Below, piece after piece: positions 8,805 through 17,236 of a stretch of DNA of 64,000 nt (position 1 is the first letter of the stretch; every line of letters begins with the position of its first letter). The stretch is taken from positions 1 through 64,000 of the forward strand of contig CAZZKV010000003.1 in the NCBI GenBank assembly GCA_964654665.1. Direction: 5' to 3'. The stretch is from CALCKU01 sp964654665 (GTDB lineage: Bacteria > Pseudomonadota > Alphaproteobacteria > Caulobacterales > Maricaulaceae). The position numbers and the translations under genes are program-made. The notes beneath the pieces were generated by a model, which was not told where the DNA came from, ran no database searches, and was given only the letters and a program-made list of their open reading frames with translations.

Positions 8805-9953
8805 GTGAAAGCCGTCATCAGTTCAACGGGTCTTTGGACCCCCGAAGATTCGATTTCCAATGAAGAATTGGTCGAAAGCTTCAACCGTTATGCCGATAAA
8901 TGGAACACGGAAAACGCAGCAGAGATAGAGGCCGGAACGCGCGAGGCTCTGACCTATTCCGATGCCGGTTTTATCGAAAAAGCCTCAGGAGTTAAATCCC
9001 GCTTTGTCATTTCCAAAGACCCTATTCTTGATCCCGAAATTATGGCTCCGCGTATTCCCGCCCGCCGCGACGATGAACCCTCTATATTAGCCGAAATAGC
9101 CGCCCATGCCGCACGGCAAGCCTTAAAAACCGCAGGGCGCAAGCCCGAAGATGTAGGCGCAGTAATTGTCGCCTGTTCCAATCTTCAGCGCGGCTATCCA
9201 GCAATAGCCGTCGAAGTACAATCACTTCTGGGAACATCCGGTTTTGCTTTTGATATGAATGTTGCGTGCAGCTCTGCTACATTTGGATTGGAAACAGCCC
9301 GCGGATTAATTGTCGGCGGTCAAGCGAAATCTGTCCTTGTTGTTAATCCCGAAATTTGTACTGCCCACTTGAATTTCAAAGACCGGGATGCCCATTTCAT
9401 TTTCGGGGATGTCGCTACCGCCCTATTGGTAGAGTCCGATGATATCGCCCCCGCAGATCATTGGGAGATCATTGGCTCGAAACTTGTCACACAATTTTCT
9501 AATAATATCCGTAATAATTTCGGCTTTCTCAATCATTGTGCGCCCGAAGATGACGGTATGGTCGGAGAGCGGGGCCGAAAGGGTTTGACCGATAAACTCT
9601 TTGTCCAAAATGGCCGTAGCGTCTTTAAAGAAGTCGTGCCCATGGTCGCCAAAATGATCACAGAAGAATGCGCACATAATGGCATTAACCCGCACGACCT
9701 TAAACGTATGTGGCTACATCAGGCCAATCTTTCCATGAACCATCTCATTGCAAAAAAAGTCCTCGGTAAAGCCGTTGATCTTGAAAAAGCCCCTGTGGTG
9801 CTTGATGAATATGCCAATACCAGTTCGGCAGGCTCTATCATTGCCTTTCATAAACACAGCAGGGGTTTTAAAAATGGGGATACCGGATTAATTTGTAGCT
9901 TCGGGGCAGGTTATAGCGCAGGCGCTATATTCGTGCGGAAGGTGGTAGCTTAA
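8805..9953 (+). CDS. FabH-like beta-ketoacyl-ACP synthase III
   Basis: A thiolase-fold ketosynthase of about 382 residues, longer than canonical FabH (about 320). The Cys-His-Asn triad is visible: Cys in NVACSSATFGLETARG, His in MWLHQANLSMNHL, Asn in DEYANTSSAGS. The enzyme should condense an acyl-CoA with malonyl-ACP to start or divert fatty acid synthesis. The extra length lies mostly in an N-terminal region around YADKWNTENAAEIEAGTREA. The GTG at 8805 is chosen because GAGGGG sits seven bases upstream; an ATG at 8766 has no such site. It may serve a specialised primer rather than be the only KAS III. Confidence 0.88.
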   Translation: MKAVISSTGLWTPEDSISNEELVESFNRYADKWNTENAAEIEAGTREALTYSDAGFIEKASGVKSRFVISKDPILDPEIMAPRIPARRDDEPSILAEIAAHAARQALKTAGRKPEDVGAVIVACSNLQRGYPAIAVEVQSLLGTSGFAFDMNVACSSATFGLETARGLIVGGQAKSVLVVNPEICTAHLNFKDRDAHFIFGDVATALLVESDDIAPADHWEIIGSKLVTQFSNNIRNNFGFLNHCAPEDDGMVGERGRKGLTDKLFVQNGRSVFKEVVPMVAKMITEECAHNGINPHDLKRMWLHQANLSMNHLIAKKVLGKAVDLEKAPVVLDEYANTSSAGSIIAFHKHSRGFKNGDTGLICSFGAGYSAGAIFVRKVVA

Positions 9954-10013
9954 CAGCGTCATAGCAATATTTTGAAAAACTGCTATATTATACCCTTAAA
10001 CAAGGAGGCTCTG

Positions 10014-10403
10014 ATGGCAACACCCGAACAATTAATGCATATCGGTCAACAATTGGTCAATTTTAACAACAATAATGAAGGCCGAAAAGCCGTCACAGAG
10101 CTTTACGCCGCAGATTGCGTCTCAGCGGAAGCCGTGCCTATGCCCGGACAAACATCCAATGAAGTTCAAGGCATTGACGATATTCTGGGCAAACATGATT
10201 GGTGGGAAAGCGCCAATGAGGTTCACGCCTCTTCTGCCAAAGGACCCTTTGCCCATGGGGATGACCGCTTCTGCGTTATTTATGATATGGACGTGACCGA
10301 AAAAGCGTCCGGCCAGCGCATACAAATGAAAGAAGTTGCAACCTATTACGTCAATACAGACAATAAAATTTGCCGCGAAGAATTTGCTTACGCGCTAGGC
10401 TAG
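10014..10403 (+). CDS. SnoaL/NTF2-like protein
   Basis: A 129-residue NTF2-fold protein. The N-terminal helix (QLMHIGQQLVNFNNNNEGRK) is followed by LYAADCVSAEA and a run of beta strands ending EVATYYVNTDNKICREEF. Such proteins bind small molecules or act as simple isomerases; no catalytic pair can be named with confidence. The start is set by a near-perfect AAGGAGG six bases upstream, the strongest ribosome site in this part of the window. This implies high expression. An in-frame start at 9972 is less likely. Confidence 0.8.
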   Translation: MATPEQLMHIGQQLVNFNNNNEGRKAVTELYAADCVSAEAVPMPGQTSNEVQGIDDILGKHDWWESANEVHASSAKGPFAHGDDRFCVIYDMDVTEKASGQRIQMKEVATYYVNTDNKICREEFAYALG

Positions 10404-10430
10404 GCATCCCGGTCGTGCTATTGGGAGCAG

Positions 10431-11042
10431 ATGCCGCGGTCCCTTTCCTCATCCACTCCCAAAAGAGCTTGGCAGAGAATGCTCTCTGGCCGTCGGCTTG
10501 ATCTGCTTGATCCTTCGCCTTTTGATATTGAGATTGAAGATATTGCCCGCGGGTTGGCCCGTGTTGCGCGCTGGAATGGACAAACCTCAGGCGATCACGC
10601 CTTTAGTGTGGCCGAACATAGCGTTGTTGTTGAGCATCTCTTTTCAGAACTCAATCCCAAAGCCTCGCCGGCTGACCGGTTGACGGCCCTGCTGCATGAT
10701 GCCGCCGAATATGTCATTGGCGATATGATCAGCCCTTTTAAACAAGCCCTTGGGATTGACTATAAAGCCTTTGAAGCGCGGTTGGAGGAAGCCATTCATC
10801 TGCGCTATGGCTTGCCGCCCACCATACCCGTCAAGCTTAAGAAAAAAATCAAACAATGCGATTTATATTGCGCCTATTTCGAAGCCACACAAATCGCAGG
10901 CTTTAGCTATGAAGAGGCTGATACATTCTTCATAGCACCGCCATGCGGAATTACGCTTACCATCGACCCATTACCTGTCATTGCTGCCGAAACTGCTTTT
11001 TTGACCCGATTCAAGGTCTTAAACACGGCGATTGCCCCGTAA
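10431..11042 (+). CDS. HD-domain hydrolase (YfbR-like)
   Basis: A 203-residue HD-superfamily phosphohydrolase. Metal ligands are visible: DHAFSVAEHS with His56 and His63, and LLHDAAEYVIGDM with the HD pair at 89-90. The arrangement is close to YfbR-type 5'-nucleotidases and related HD proteins of alphaproteobacteria, but the substrate is uncertain. GGGAG lies just upstream of the start. It follows the NTF2-like gene by 27 bases and may share its transcript. Confidence 0.85.
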   Translation: MPRSLSSSTPKRAWQRMLSGRRLDLLDPSPFDIEIEDIARGLARVARWNGQTSGDHAFSVAEHSVVVEHLFSELNPKASPADRLTALLHDAAEYVIGDMISPFKQALGIDYKAFEARLEEAIHLRYGLPPTIPVKLKKKIKQCDLYCAYFEATQIAGFSYEEADTFFIAPPCGITLTIDPLPVIAAETAFLTRFKVLNTAIAP

Positions 11043-11058
11043 ATTTTCGCCCAGGCCT

Positions 11059-11217
11059 TTATCCAATATGAGGCAATTGAGTGCCATAAAGCGCTTTACA
11101 AGAATCCAATGATTCCGTTTGGCTTGCGTAAACAAATGCACCCGCCACCATGAAAAATGACCCTGCCACAAGGTAGCGTAATAGCCTTTTCGCCGACTTA
11201 TCGAGACTATCCGACAT
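11059..11217 (-). CDS. Small single-pass membrane protein (52 aa)
   Basis: A short open frame on the minus strand in the gap between the HD gene and nadA. It encodes 52 residues: a charged N-terminus (MSDSLDKSAKRLLR), one hydrophobic helix (YLVAGSFFMVAGAFVYA) and a polar tail with one Cys. GAAAGGA sits seven bases before its ATG. The N-in charge pattern and the ribosome site make it look genuine, but it has no recognised family. It is convergent with the HD gene and divergent from nadA. Confidence 0.55.
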   Translation of the reverse strand: MSDSLDKSAKRLLRYLVAGSFFMVAGAFVYASQTESLDSCKALYGTQLPHIG

Positions 11218-11251
11218 TGCTATCCTTTCTCGCCCGTCTGCTGCCCCGCCT

Positions 11252-11280
11252 TTGACACACTATATAAGCCGAACGAAAAT
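11252..11280 (+). promoter_or_regulatory. Possible sigma-70-type promoter of nadA
   Basis: A perfect TTGACA at 11252-11257 is followed after 17 bases by GAAAAT at 11275-11280, two mismatches from TATAAT. It points at nadA, whose start is about 145 bases downstream, leaving a long 5' leader. Confidence 0.4.
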
Positions 11281-11403
11281 TAACCCTCTATGAATATATC
11301 AATCACAGCTTTAACGCACGCCGTTTCGCCTAATATGCCTGTTTCTATTGGAAATAAGCGGTAAATTCATTGGCGCTTTATGCCTGTTCTCCCTATATAG
11401 AAA

Positions 11404-11421
11404 CCAGAGTATCTCTGGAGG
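11404..11421 (+). promoter_or_regulatory. Hairpin touching the nadA ribosome-binding site
   Basis: CCAGAG (11404-11409), a three-base loop and CTCTGG (11413-11418) form a perfect six-base stem. The last two G residues are also the first bases of the nadA Shine-Dalgarno GGAGG (11417-11421), three bases before the ATG at 11425. Folding would partly hide the ribosome site. This is a prediction from base pairing only. Confidence 0.4.
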
Positions 11422-11424
11422 ACT

Positions 11425-12591
11425 ATGAATATGGGTAAAGAGCTCATCAATTGGGAAAATGGCCGCTGGATTGGCCAAACACTCGAAGTTGAGAACGGCG
11501 TCTGTGCCGTACCCGCAACACCCGAAGGCGCGCTGCCTTATACCGATGCCGTTAAAGCCGCAACGGATCACCTCTATACGCAAGTCTCAGATTTTATCCC
11601 AAAATTCGAATGGCCATCTTATGCACCGCTGGTTCATGCTATCAACATGCTTAAAGCCGAAAAAAACGCGGTCATCTTGGCTCATAACTATATGACCCCG
11701 GATATTTTTGGTCTCATCGGTGATTATACGGGCGATAGTCTGGGCTTGGCTATTGAAGCGACGAAAACCGATGCCGATATTATTATTCAAGGCGGCGTGC
11801 ATTTTATGGCCGAAACCTCGAAAATCCTCTGTCCCGAAAAACGCGTCTTTATTCCGTCTATGCGGGCAGGTTGCTCTTTGGCCTCTTCGATCACAGGCGA
11901 CGATATCAAATTGATAAAACAACGCTATCCGGGCATTCCGGTCGTCACCTATGTCAATACATCGGCAGATGTTAAAGCCGAGAGCGATATCTGCTGTACC
12001 TCATCCAACGCTGTGGCCATTGTCGAACATATTACAAAAAAATGGGGCGTGAATAAAGTCATCATGCTGCCTGATGAGTTTTTGGCCAAAAATGTTGCCA
12101 AACAAACCGATGTCGAGGTGATTGCTTGGCATGGCCGCTGCGAAGTTCATGCCCGCTTTTCGGCAGGGGATGTTCGCGATATGCGCGCCGCCCATCCCGG
12201 CGTTGTTGTTCTGGCCCATCCTGAATGCCCGCCTGATGTTGTTGCCGAATCTGATTTTACCGGTTCAACAAAAGCCATGAGTGATTATGTTACGGACAAA
12301 AAACCGAAAAATGTGATTTTGCTCACCGAATGTTCAATGTCCGATAATGTCGCCATGGCTAATCCGGAAACAGATTTCGTCCGTCCCTGTAACTTATGTC
12401 CGCATATGAAACGAATTACGCTGGAAAATATTTACCAATGCCTGAAAGACGAAACGCATGAAGTCTTGGTCGATGAAGCCACACGTCAGCGCGCCCATAA
12501 GGCGGTAATGGATATGATCACTGTGAAATTTGATCCGGCGAAAGGCCATTTCAATCCTGCATTATCTGAAGCCAATGTGAAGGTGATATAG
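11425..12591 (+). CDS. nadA: Quinolinate synthase
   Basis: A 388-residue NadA, which condenses iminoaspartate with dihydroxyacetone phosphate to quinolinate using a [4Fe-4S] cluster. The three cluster cysteines fit Cys150 (MRAGCSLASS), Cys239 (WHGRCEVHARF) and Cys325 (CNLCPHMKRIT). HNYM, GDSLGLA and GGVHFMAET are family blocks for substrate binding. The first 60-70 residues are an extension relative to E. coli NadA (347 residues), as in other alphaproteobacteria. It heads the de novo NAD gene set with nadB and nadC. Confidence 0.97.
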   Translation: MNMGKELINWENGRWIGQTLEVENGVCAVPATPEGALPYTDAVKAATDHLYTQVSDFIPKFEWPSYAPLVHAINMLKAEKNAVILAHNYMTPDIFGLIGDYTGDSLGLAIEATKTDADIIIQGGVHFMAETSKILCPEKRVFIPSMRAGCSLASSITGDDIKLIKQRYPGIPVVTYVNTSADVKAESDICCTSSNAVAIVEHITKKWGVNKVIMLPDEFLAKNVAKQTDVEVIAWHGRCEVHARFSAGDVRDMRAAHPGVVVLAHPECPPDVVAESDFTGSTKAMSDYVTDKKPKNVILLTECSMSDNVAMANPETDFVRPCNLCPHMKRITLENIYQCLKDETHEVLVDEATRQRAHKAVMDMITVKFDPAKGHFNPALSEANVKVI

Positions 12592-12655
12592 TGATATTTA
12601 ACACTGGCATTCAAAAGGGCGCGCAGGGCTATATCGCTATAATACCGCCGCAATA

Positions 12656-14179
12656 ATGACGAACGCCCTTGAAACCAAACGCCTGCCCGCAGGCGCTGTC
12701 CTTGTTATTGGAGCCGGATTGGCCGGACTTTACGCCGCGCTTAAACTCGCGCCGCGCAAGGTCTATGTATTAACCTCGCGGCGCTCATCTGTCGGCGCGG
12801 CCTCGGCATGGGCTCAAGGTGGGATTGCGGCCGCCCTCTCGCCCGATGATAGCCCCGCATCTCATGCCCAAGATACAATTGCCGCTGGCGACGGATTGGT
12901 CGACCCCAATATCGCCAATATTCTCGCCTCTGAAGGCCCGGCCCGCGTCCATGATTTAGCCGCCATGGGCGTTCCATTTGACCGTGATGATAAAGGCGCG
13001 CTTTATCTATCGCTCGAAGCGGCACACTCCCGCCCGCGGGTTGCCCGCGTCAAAGGCGATACAGCGGGACGCGAAATCATTACTGTAATGGTAAAGCAAG
13101 CCCAAGAGGCTGCCCATATTACCGGGTTGGTTGGCTGGCGCGCTGAAAGCTTACTTACCAATGGTCACGGCGCTATTGCTGGTGCCTTAGCCCGTAATGA
13201 TGCAGGCGCACTTTTAGGGATTGAAGCCGATATTACCATTATGGCCACCGGCGGCGTGGGCGGACTTTTTGCCGTAACAACAAATCCGCGTACAGCGCGC
13301 GGGGATGCGCTGGGTATGGCCGCTGTGGTTGGCGCGAAAATGCGCGATATGGAATTTGTGCAATTTCATCCAACCGCTATTGATATTGGACGCGACCCCG
13401 CCCCATTAGCGACAGAAGCGCTACGCGGCGACGGGGCAACGCTTATTAATACCCGGGGCAAACGGTTCATGCCGCATTATCACAAACAAGGCGAGTTGGC
13501 CCCGCGCGATGATGTGGCCCGTGCAATCTTTGCCGAAATAGAATCCGGACGCCGGCCCTATCTTGATTGCCGCAAGGCCGTGGGCGATCATTTCCCTGAT
13601 CAATTTCCGACGGTTTTTGCTGCCTGTAAAAGCGCCGGAATCGATCCGCGTCATCAACCCATCCCTGTGGCCCCTGCCGTTCACTATCACATGGGCGGGT
13701 TAGCAACAGATAGCTATGGGCAAACCAGCCTGGACGGCCTTCTGGCGATCGGAGAATGTAGCGCCGTCGGCCTTCACGGAGCAAACCGTTTAGCGAGTAA
13801 TTCGCTTTTGGAAGCCATTGTTTTTGGCGGACGCGCCGCAAATTATATCAATAATAATATTTTTAGCGAGAAACGCGCCGACACTATTCGCCCCCAACCC
13901 TGGCTATCAATGTCGCCTGATATTACCCGTCGGCTACGCCTCGGCATGACTATGAATTGCGGGGTTAGACGAGATGCCAAACGTCTAAACACACTGATTG
14001 ACGATATCGACACAATGATTGATCACATTGGGCGGGCCAATCCTCTGGTTGCTGCCAAAATGATTGCAGCATCAGCGCTAGCTCGCGAAGAATCGCGCGG
14101 CGGTCACTTTCGCGATGATTTTCCAAAGACCAGAGCAAAAGCAGCGCCCAGCTATTTCACCTATAATCAACTCACGTAA
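12656..14179 (+). CDS. nadB: L-aspartate oxidase
   Basis: A 507-residue FAD-dependent oxidase that turns L-aspartate into iminoaspartate for NadA. The FAD Rossmann motif VIGAGLAGLYAAL is at about 17-29; AAHSRPRVARVKGDTAG, DMEFVQFHPTAI and AVHYHMGGLATDSYGQTSL are conserved blocks shared with the succinate dehydrogenase flavoprotein family, and ECSAVGLHGANRLASNSLLE is typical of NadB. It lies 64 bases after nadA on the same strand. No good ribosome site is seen before the ATG. Confidence 0.96.
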   Translation: MTNALETKRLPAGAVLVIGAGLAGLYAALKLAPRKVYVLTSRRSSVGAASAWAQGGIAAALSPDDSPASHAQDTIAAGDGLVDPNIANILASEGPARVHDLAAMGVPFDRDDKGALYLSLEAAHSRPRVARVKGDTAGREIITVMVKQAQEAAHITGLVGWRAESLLTNGHGAIAGALARNDAGALLGIEADITIMATGGVGGLFAVTTNPRTARGDALGMAAVVGAKMRDMEFVQFHPTAIDIGRDPAPLATEALRGDGATLINTRGKRFMPHYHKQGELAPRDDVARAIFAEIESGRRPYLDCRKAVGDHFPDQFPTVFAACKSAGIDPRHQPIPVAPAVHYHMGGLATDSYGQTSLDGLLAIGECSAVGLHGANRLASNSLLEAIVFGGRAANYINNNIFSEKRADTIRPQPWLSMSPDITRRLRLGMTMNCGVRRDAKRLNTLIDDIDTMIDHIGRANPLVAAKMIAASALAREESRGGHFRDDFPKTRAKAAPSYFTYNQLT

Positions 14180-14243
14180 CAATATAGCCCAGCTGGCATG
14201 ATTATTGCTCTGAAGCTAACGCGCATTGGGGTGGAGTTTAATA

Positions 14244-15179
14244 ATGACAATTATTACCGACTGGACCAGTGAAACAACAGCTGCTTTCCAATCCTCTATT
14301 GTCGTTTTTTCACATAATTTAAGCGACAAAGCTTTGTTTTCAGATGCCGCCTTAATTGATTTAATTACAAACCATCCGACCCACCTAACCGATGTTTGCA
14401 CAATGTCCCGGTCAAAAAACCCGCAATACCCACATAGATTACGAACCGGTGATTTTAGAGATTGTTCCCCGGAAGAATTATTTGAAGCCGCTGTTTCCGG
14501 TAAAATATGGATAAATTTGCGTAAAGCTATGAATATCCATTCCCCATATGCCGCTTTATTAACCAATATGTATAAAGAAATTGCAGCCCATACGCGGCAA
14601 AAACCGTTTAATGCCAATGGCGGAATTCTTATTACGAGTCCTGTTGCGCGCACACCGTATCATTTTGATAAAACCGAAACAATATTATGGCATATTCGAG
14701 GCCCAAAACGGATTTTCATCTACCCCGTAAATCCCAAATTCATTCCAGATGAATCTTATGAAAGCGCCGTCACCAATATGGCGCATGATGATTTACCCTA
14801 TAAAGCCGAATTTGATGCTGAAGCGACCATCATTAACTTACAGGAAGGCCAAGCCGTCTCTTGGCCCTTGTCATCGCCTCACCGTGTTGAAAATTCCGGT
14901 CTCTGTGTCTCTGTCACAACAGAATTTTCTTCTCGCGAGAGCGGGCTTAAAAATGCGGCGATGATTGCCAATGCAACATTGCGACAAAAATTTGGCATCA
15001 CGCCAAGCTGGACAAAAGAGTCGCATCTTAATCGGCTGATTAAATCTGCCCTTGGTATAATGCTTAAAAAAACCAATCTAGCCGTCACATCAAAACAAAC
15101 CGATTTTGTAACCTTTAAAGTAGACCCGAATATCGATGGGTCTATTTTGGATATTAAACCCTTTAAAAGAAATTTTTAA
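14244..15179 (+). CDS. Cupin/JmjC-like putative Fe(II) dioxygenase
   Basis: A 311-residue protein with a C-terminal double-stranded beta-helix domain. TPYHFDKTETILWHIRGPKR carries an H-x-D pair and PHRVENSG supplies a downstream His, the order used by Fe(II)/2-oxoglutarate enzymes of the cupin_8/JmjC type. IFIYPVNPKFIPD between them fits the same fold. It may hydroxylate a protein or small molecule; the substrate is unknown. GGAG nine bases before the ATG at 14244 sets the start, rather than 14226. It sits between nadB and nadC, about 65-75 bases from each. Confidence 0.68.
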   Translation: MTIITDWTSETTAAFQSSIVVFSHNLSDKALFSDAALIDLITNHPTHLTDVCTMSRSKNPQYPHRLRTGDFRDCSPEELFEAAVSGKIWINLRKAMNIHSPYAALLTNMYKEIAAHTRQKPFNANGGILITSPVARTPYHFDKTETILWHIRGPKRIFIYPVNPKFIPDESYESAVTNMAHDDLPYKAEFDAEATIINLQEGQAVSWPLSSPHRVENSGLCVSVTTEFSSRESGLKNAAMIANATLRQKFGITPSWTKESHLNRLIKSALGIMLKKTNLAVTSKQTDFVTFKVDPNIDGSILDIKPFKRNF

Positions 15180-15252
15180 ACGCGGGAACTGATATAGGCG
15201 GGCGATCTATTTTTTCATTTAAAAGCGATCATAAACGCGTTAAACCCTTGCC

Positions 15253-16116
15253 ATGAAAACGCTCTCGCCCCTTCCCTCAACGATTATTGAGCCAATAGTA
15301 CGCCGCGCGCTGGATGAAGATTTTGGTAATAGCGGAGATATTACCGCTAATCTGCTAGTTCCTGCCAGCGCGCGCGGCACATTAGTGATGCGCGCGCGCG
15401 AGGCCGGTGTTATCGCCGGCATGCAACCGGCGGCTATGAGCTTTGCTATGGTGGACCCGCGCATAAAGCTTTCGATTAAAAAAAATGACGGTGCCACAGT
15501 CAAAAAAGACGATATTATTGCTGCGCTGGACGGGCCCGCCCGCAGCTTGCTATCCGCAGAACGCACCGCGCTCAATTTTCTGGGCCGAATGTCCGGTATT
15601 GCAAGCTTAACCGCGCAATATGTAACGGCCGTAAAAGCAACCAAGGTACGTATCGTCGCCACGCGTAAAACAACACCCGGGCTAAGGGCGATTGAAAAAC
15701 AGGCCGTATTAGCGGGCGGCGGCTATACCCATCGCGAGAGCCTCGCCGCTGCAATTATGATTAAAGACAATCATATTGCACTCGCAGGCGGTATTGATAA
15801 AGCGCTCAAAGCGATTACCAAAAATGCGGATCATATGACACGAATAAGCGTTGAGGTTGATACATTAGTGCAGCTTAAAAAAGTCCTTAAATACAGTCCT
15901 GATGTTGTTCTGCTCGATAATATGAAGCCTGATACACTGACTCAGGCCGTTTCGATTGTAGATAATTACAGTGGAGCGCGGCCACAGTTAGAAGCCTCTG
16001 GCGGTGTTACTCTGGACACAGTTCGCAATCTGGCAGAAACAGGTATTGATGTCATTTCCATTGGGGCCTTGACCCATAGCGCCCCCAATTTCGATATAGG
16101 CATGGATGCGGCCTAA
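15253..16116 (+). CDS. nadC: Nicotinate-nucleotide pyrophosphorylase (carboxylating)
   Basis: A 287-residue quinolinate phosphoribosyltransferase, the third de novo NAD enzyme. Diagnostic blocks are DFGNSGDITANLL near the N-terminus, the substrate loop VATRKTTPGLRAIEKQAVLA, GGGYTHRESL, IKDNHIAL, and the barrel motifs VEVDTL, VLLDNMKPDTL and LEASGGVTL. Length and order match the family. It closes the nadA-nadB-x-nadC group. Confidence 0.97.
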   Translation: MKTLSPLPSTIIEPIVRRALDEDFGNSGDITANLLVPASARGTLVMRAREAGVIAGMQPAAMSFAMVDPRIKLSIKKNDGATVKKDDIIAALDGPARSLLSAERTALNFLGRMSGIASLTAQYVTAVKATKVRIVATRKTTPGLRAIEKQAVLAGGGYTHRESLAAAIMIKDNHIALAGGIDKALKAITKNADHMTRISVEVDTLVQLKKVLKYSPDVVLLDNMKPDTLTQAVSIVDNYSGARPQLEASGGVTLDTVRNLAETGIDVISIGALTHSAPNFDIGMDAA

Positions 16117-16157
16117 AGATGCAGCGTATAAATGCGGCCCACAGCTATCTGAATCTA

Positions 16158-17087
16158 TTAACGAAACCCCGGCGTACCTTTCGCTTCGGGGTGGATAGCT
16201 AAATAATCAGCTTTAAGCGCCGTAGAACCTTTACGGCTATTATCATGGGAATAACCGGGCGGGGCAAAAAAATAAGCCAGACGTTGCCGCACAGTTAGTC
16301 CACGGCCCAACGCATCTTTAAAGATAGACACCCATTCAGCAAAAGCGATCTTAAGCGGATTATAACTCTCAACAGGTTTAACCGTTCCATAAGTAATATC
16401 TTCATCAGGGTATTCAGGAACAAAACTACCAAATAGCTTATCCCATATAATCAATATGCCCGCAAAATTGGCATCCAGATATCGTGGATTTGTTGCATGA
16501 TGTACACGGTGATGGGACGGCGTATTAAAAACAGCTTCATACCACGACGGCATTTTATCAATAGCTTCGGTATGAATCCAGAACTGGTAAAGCAGATTGA
16601 GCGCACCGACAAAACCCAGTAGCAATGGGTGCACACCCAGAAATACCAGAGGCGATGAAAGCATAACAAAGCCTGTAAAATGATTATTCCATGGCTGGCG
16701 TAACGCTGTTGAGAGGTTATAATGGCGTGAGCTATGATGTACGACATGCGCTGACCAAAACCAGCGGATACGGTGTGCCGCCCGGTGTTTCCAGTAATAG
16801 ATGAAATCTTGCGCGACTAGGGCCCCCAGAATGGCCCAGATCGAAAACCCCCAATGGAAAAAACGGTACTGCCAACACGCCATCAACAGAGCTAAACTTA
16901 TAAAACCAAACGCCAAATCTGTGAGTAAATTTCCTAACCCCATAGTCATGGATGCCCAAGCATCGCGCGCTTGGTATCGCCCACCCAATGCACCTTTTTT
17001 CACCCCCCACCATTCAATCATGACTGAAATAAAGAATAATGGCCCCGCAAAGGCAAGAACCATCGGGAAATTTGGTGCAGTATCCAT
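16158..17087 (-). CDS. Sterol desaturase / fatty acid hydroxylase family protein
   Basis: A 309-residue membrane protein with the di-iron histidine clusters of the fatty acid hydroxylase superfamily: HRAAHRI (HxxxH), HVVHHSS (HxxHH) and HHRVHHA. Four hydrophobic segments flank them. The family inserts hydroxyl groups or double bonds into sterols, hopanoids, carotenoids or lipid chains, so a lipid-modifying role is likely but the substrate is open. The ATG is preceded by AGGA. It is convergent with nadC and divergent from ugd. Confidence 0.88.
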   Translation of the reverse strand: MDTAPNFPMVLAFAGPLFFISVMIEWWGVKKGALGGRYQARDAWASMTMGLGNLLTDLAFGFISLALLMACWQYRFFHWGFSIWAILGALVAQDFIYYWKHRAAHRIRWFWSAHVVHHSSRHYNLSTALRQPWNNHFTGFVMLSSPLVFLGVHPLLLGFVGALNLLYQFWIHTEAIDKMPSWYEAVFNTPSHHRVHHATNPRYLDANFAGILIIWDKLFGSFVPEYPDEDITYGTVKPVESYNPLKIAFAEWVSIFKDALGRGLTVRQRLAYFFAPPGYSHDNSRKGSTALKADYLAIHPEAKGTPGFR

Positions 17088-17236
17088 AGAATTTTCCTAC
17101 TCTGGCACAATACTGTCATCAAAAGGCGCAAATCTTCTGAAATGTCAATTGAGATGATTTATAATCTGCCTGTGATAACGGGCTAGCGAAAGCGGGCGCA
17201 ATTTGCCATAAGCCGCCGAAATGAAGAGGATTTTAT

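Noticed and set aside
12741..13841. Long antisense open frames inside nadB
   Set aside because: They mirror the codon bias of nadB, lack ribosome sites and show no protein family.
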